From the NCBI GenBank assembly GCA_030428105.1, contig JAUIBE010000001.1, positions 1 through 64,000 on the forward strand: a stretch of 64,000 nt of DNA, given 5' to 3'. The notes beneath the pieces are model-generated. The model had not been told where the DNA came from. It ran no database searches and saw nothing but the letters and a program-made list of their open reading frames with translations. Shown piece after piece: positions 58,002 to 64,000 of this stretch. Within the stretch, counting starts at the first letter, position 1; every line of letters starts with the position of its first letter. The stretch comes from Gammaproteobacteria bacterium (GTDB taxonomy: Bacteria > Pseudomonadota > Gammaproteobacteria > Xanthomonadales > SZUA-36). The position numbers and the translations under genes were made by a program.

Positions 58002-58066
58002 GGTATAGCTCCAAAGCCTTGCCAGCGCCTTCCCTGATTTGTCGCCGGGGCGCAAAGCAGCGCATT

Positions 58067-59842
58067 TTACATCAGCGGGGCAACAAGATGCTCGACGATC
58101 AACTGGCAGGATTCACGCCCGCGCCAGCGGTTCACGTCCAGGCGGTAGAGCATGCGTGCGGCGCTACCACCCTGCCCTCCGGCGGCGCGCTCCAGGTCTT
58201 CAGGAAGATGGTTGAAGGCGATGGCGTCCAGTTCCTCGCCGCCGGCCACGTGGCGCACAATCATCTTGAGATGTCTGTCACCGACAATGCGCTGGTCGAT
58301 GACCCGGAAGTGGCCATCAAACAGCGGTTCGGGAAAGCGCTGGCCCCAGGGGCCGGCGCGCTCCAGTGCAAGGGCCAGTGACAGCCCCAGCTCGCCCGGC
58401 TCCAGTTCGCCGTCAGTGCGCAGCTCATTCACCGGCTCTTCGCCGTCCAGCATGCGTTCAACCTCGGCCACGAAGGCGTCGTTAAAGGTATCCAGGTACT
58501 CGGCATCCAGGCCGAGCCCGGCCGCCATCGCGTGGCCACCGAAGGCACTCATCAGGCCCGGGTGGTGGGCGTCGACCGCGGCGAGTGCGTCACGGATATG
58601 CAGACCCTTGATGGAGCGCCCGGAGCCCTTGAGCTTGTTTGAGCCGGGTGATTCGGGGGCAAAAGCGATCACCGGGCGGTGCACCGCGTCTTTCACCCGA
58701 GAGGCCACCAGCCCCACCACGCCCTGGTGCCAACCCGGGTCATGGATGCACAAGGCGGGCGGCAACTGCTGGTCGCGCATGGTTTCGAGCCGCGCCTTGA
58801 CGATTTCGAAGGCCTGCTCCTGCATTTCGTCCTGCATGTCACGTCGCTGGCGATTCAGCTCATCAAGCTGGGAGGCCATGTTGGAGGCCTCGTTGGCGTC
58901 ATCGGTGATCAGGCAGCGGATGCCCAGCGCCATGTCCTCGAGGCGCCCAGCGGCGTTCAGGCGCGGTCCTGCGGCAAACCCCAGGTCGGAGGCCGATGCG
59001 TAACGATAATCGCGCCCAGCCACCCTCAGCAGCGCCATCAGGCCGGGCCGCGCACGGCCATGGCGAATGCGGGCGATGCCATTGTCCACCAGGATGCGGT
59101 TGTTGCGATCCAGCGGCACCAGGTCGGCGACCGTGCCCAGCGCCACCAGGTCGAGCCACTGGGCCAACTGCGGGGCTTTTGCAGGCGCAGACGGGCCTGA
59201 GCCAAACCACCCCTGCTCTTCCAGCTTCATGCGCAGCACGCCGAGCAGGTAAAACATCACGCCGACGCCCGCCAGCGCCTTGCTGGGAAAGTCGTCGCCG
59301 TGAAGGTTCGGGTTAACAATGGCAGTCGCTGGCGGCAGGACCTCGCCAGGCAGGTGGTGGTCGGTAACGATCACCTCGGTACCCAGTTCCGCCGCGCGCG
59401 CCACGCCGGCCACGCTGCTGACCCCGGAATCCACCGTGATGATCAGGTTGGGCGGATCGCCAGCCAGGGTATCCACCAGCGGCACAGTAAGCCCGTAACC
59501 GAACTCAAAGCGATTGGGTACGCGGAAATCGACGTTTTGCGCGCCCATGGCGCGCAAGGCCAACACGGCCAGCGCGGTTCCGGTGGCGCCGTCGGCATCG
59601 AAATCGCCCACCACCAGGATGCGTTCCTGCTGGCGCACGGCGTTGGCCAGGCGCTCAGCCGCTTCCTCGATGCTGCCCATGCCTTGCGGTGGCAACATGC
59701 GTTTCAGAGCGAGGTCGATGTCTTCGGCGTTGCGAATCCTGCGGGCGAGGAAAATTCGTCGCAGGACCGGATGTAGATCCGCGGGCAAGGCGTCAGGATC
59801 GGAGTCAACCGGCCGGCGGACGACCTGTTCGGGGCGAATCAT
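58067..59842 (-). CDS. recJ: Single-strand-DNA-specific exonuclease RecJ
   Basis: The 591-residue 5'-3' exonuclease has the DHH/DHHA1 layout. Metal ligands are seen in 'VVGDFDADGATGTALAVLAL' (DxD), 'VTVDSGVSS' and 'VTDHHLPGE' (DHH), with 'GPRLNAAGRLEDM' and the C-terminal 'GGHAMAAGLGLD'. The gene sits between prfB and greA as part of the carAB-greA-recJ-prfB-lysS line. Confidence 0.97.
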   Translation of the reverse strand: MIRPEQVVRRPVDSDPDALPADLHPVLRRIFLARRIRNAEDIDLALKRMLPPQGMGSIEEAAERLANAVRQQERILVVGDFDADGATGTALAVLALRAMGAQNVDFRVPNRFEFGYGLTVPLVDTLAGDPPNLIITVDSGVSSVAGVARAAELGTEVIVTDHHLPGEVLPPATAIVNPNLHGDDFPSKALAGVGVMFYLLGVLRMKLEEQGWFGSGPSAPAKAPQLAQWLDLVALGTVADLVPLDRNNRILVDNGIARIRHGRARPGLMALLRVAGRDYRYASASDLGFAAGPRLNAAGRLEDMALGIRCLITDDANEASNMASQLDELNRQRRDMQDEMQEQAFEIVKARLETMRDQQLPPALCIHDPGWHQGVVGLVASRVKDAVHRPVIAFAPESPGSNKLKGSGRSIKGLHIRDALAAVDAHHPGLMSAFGGHAMAAGLGLDAEYLDTFNDAFVAEVERMLDGEEPVNELRTDGELEPGELGLSLALALERAGPWGQRFPEPLFDGHFRVIDQRIVGDRHLKMIVRHVAGGEELDAIAFNHLPEDLERAAGGQGGSAARMLYRLDVNRWRGRESCQLIVEHLVAPLM

Positions 59843-59854
59843 GGTGCCCCCGGC

Positions 59855-60328
59855 TTAAAGGTATTCGACTTTGACGATCTCGTAGTCGCGCTCACCGGCC
59901 GGCGCCTGCACCGTTACCTCGTCACCCTCTTCGCGGCCAATCAGGGCGCGCGCGATGGGCGAACTGACCGCGATGCGGTTCTGCGCAATATCGGCTTCCA
60001 GGTCGCCCACGATCTGGTAGGTGGTTTCCTTGTCGGATTCCACATCGGCCACCGTGACGGTGGTGCCGAACACGATTTTGCCATTGGCGTTGAGCTTGGA
60101 AACGTCGATGATCTGGGCCGAAGACAAGGCGCCTTCCAGGTGCTGGATGCGGCCTTCAATAAAGCCCTGCTGCTCACGCGCAGCGTGGTACTCGGCATTT
60201 TCCTTCAGGTCGCCGTGGGCGCGCGCCTCGGCAATCGCCTCGATAATCTCGGGACGCTTGACCTTCTTCAGGTGTTGTAATTCTTCGCGCAGGCGGTCGG
60301 CGCCTGCCTGTGTCAGTGGTGTTCTCAT
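59855..60328 (-). CDS. greA: Transcription elongation factor GreA
   Basis: The 157-residue protein rescues backtracked RNA polymerase. It has the 70-residue coiled coil with acidic tip ('[31 protein letters not shown]') and the FKBP-like C-terminus ('[25 protein letters not shown]'). AAGGAAAG precedes the ATG. The carB-greA linkage is conserved in many gammaproteobacteria. Confidence 0.97.
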   Translation of the reverse strand: MRTPLTQAGADRLREELQHLKKVKRPEIIEAIAEARAHGDLKENAEYHAAREQQGFIEGRIQHLEGALSSAQIIDVSKLNANGKIVFGTTVTVADVESDKETTYQIVGDLEADIAQNRIAVSSPIARALIGREEGDEVTVQAPAGERDYEIVKVEYL

Positions 60329-60391
60329 TGGTCTTTCCTTGTGCGACAGCTTTGCGGCTGCCCTGCTGGCCTGATCCCCAATCCTGGGGGA

Positions 60392-63639
<3,248 letters not shown>

Positions 63640-63640
<1 letters not shown>

Positions 63641-64000
63641 TAGCGGCTCTTCCTCAACGTGTTCCTCAGGGGTGTCACGTTGCTGCCGGCTTCAGCGCCG
63701 GACATTAACGCGGCAAACTGGTCGAACAGGCCAACGATGTCGTGCGGGCCGGGGCTGGCCTCTGGATGGCCCTGGAAACCGAAGGCAGGGGCATTGGCCA
63801 GGCGGATGCCCTGCAGCGAGCCATCGAACAGCGAGCGATGGGTGGCGCTGACGTTTTCCGGCAGGCTTTCCTCATCCACCGCGAAGCCGTGGTTCTGGCT
63901 GGTGATCATCACCCTGCCCGTCTCCAGGTCCTGCACCGGGTGGTTGGCGCCGTGGTGGCCGAATTTCATCTTGATGGTGCGCGCGCCAGCCGCCAGGCCC
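63640..64000 (-). CDS. carA: Carbamoyl-phosphate synthase small subunit, C-terminal part (5' end outside window)
   Basis: The frame is open to the window edge. The C-terminal part of the class I glutamine amidotransferase domain is seen: '[11 protein letters not shown]' (near the ammonia tunnel), and '[15 protein letters not shown]', which carries the catalytic His and Glu; the catalytic Cys is upstream of the window. CarA hydrolyses glutamine and passes ammonia to CarB. Confidence 0.97.

Overview
The window is ordinary, gene-dense chromosome from a high-GC gammaproteobacterium. The aat-trxB / ftsK-lolA-serS neighbourhood, carAB-greA, recJ-prfB-lysS, mfd-csiV, orn-rsgA and ppsR-ppsA, together with a GacA-type regulator, a gammaproteobacterial CsiV and a ROSE/sigma-32 controlled Hsp20, fit a lineage near Xanthomonadales/Chromatiales (a Wenzhouxiangella-like organism is a guess from overall style, not proven). 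No phage, insertion sequence, CRISPR array or integrase was seen.

Layout. 1-5.5 kb: 3' end of rne, a uvrY/gacA response regulator, a secreted Calx-beta protein, crcB, an HdeD-like membrane protein and a half-size GDT1-family protein. 5.5-8.8 kb: an orphan membrane-anchored protein, tRNA-Ser, a BI-1/YccA-type membrane protein and a second secreted protein that shares a C-terminal module with the Calx-beta protein. 8.8-13.1 kb (minus): ftsK-lolA-serS. 13.3-16.2 kb (plus): trxB, a FemAB/GNAT-like protein and aat. 16.2-19.6 kb (minus): plsC, rhomboid protease, SRPBCC-GyrI fusion, Rossmann/DUF2520 protein. 19.7-20.9 kb: hsp20 behind a sigma-32 promoter and a ROSE-type RNA thermometer, then greB. 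20.9-23.7 kb (plus): ECF sigma factor, membrane-anchored anti-sigma candidate, and a periplasmic coiled-coil protein with two PDZ-like domains. 23.8-27.7 kb (plus): CDF transporter, rimO, rsmC, small exported protein. 27.7-34.4 kb: a two-gene AddA/AddB-like helicase-nuclease system facing a divergent SRAP (HMCES/YedK-like) gene. 34.4-35.6 kb: two overlapping single-pass membrane proteins of unknown function. 36.2-37.7 kb (minus): ppsR, DUF1249, tRNA-Ala, tRNA-Glu, with ppsA divergent (37.8-40.1 kb). 40.1-49.6 kb: orn (minus), then rsgA, a small exported protein, TraB-family protein, an NhaC-type antiporter, mfd, csiV. 49.6-54.6 kb: M16 peptidase, DUF6394 protein and a two-TM K+ channel with tandem RCK domains. 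54.6-64 kb (minus): carA-carB-greA-recJ-prfB-lysS-yafV, with prfB carrying the classical programmed +1 frameshift.

Most genes are housekeeping (RNA decay, tRNA charging, translation release, transcript elongation, DNA translocation and repair, pyrimidine and PEP synthesis). The points most worth checking are: the ROSE thermometer with its sigma-32 promoter; the AddB-like protein that has apparently lost three of the four iron-sulphur cysteines while keeping its nuclease motif; the divergent SRAP/AddAB-like arrangement; the shared 'WFN...WFTYD' C-terminal module in two otherwise unrelated secreted proteins; an NhaC gene that seems to start with ATC; and the sigma/anti-sigma/PDZ operon with a candidate leaderless promoter. 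I found nothing that I would call a wholly new system with confidence.
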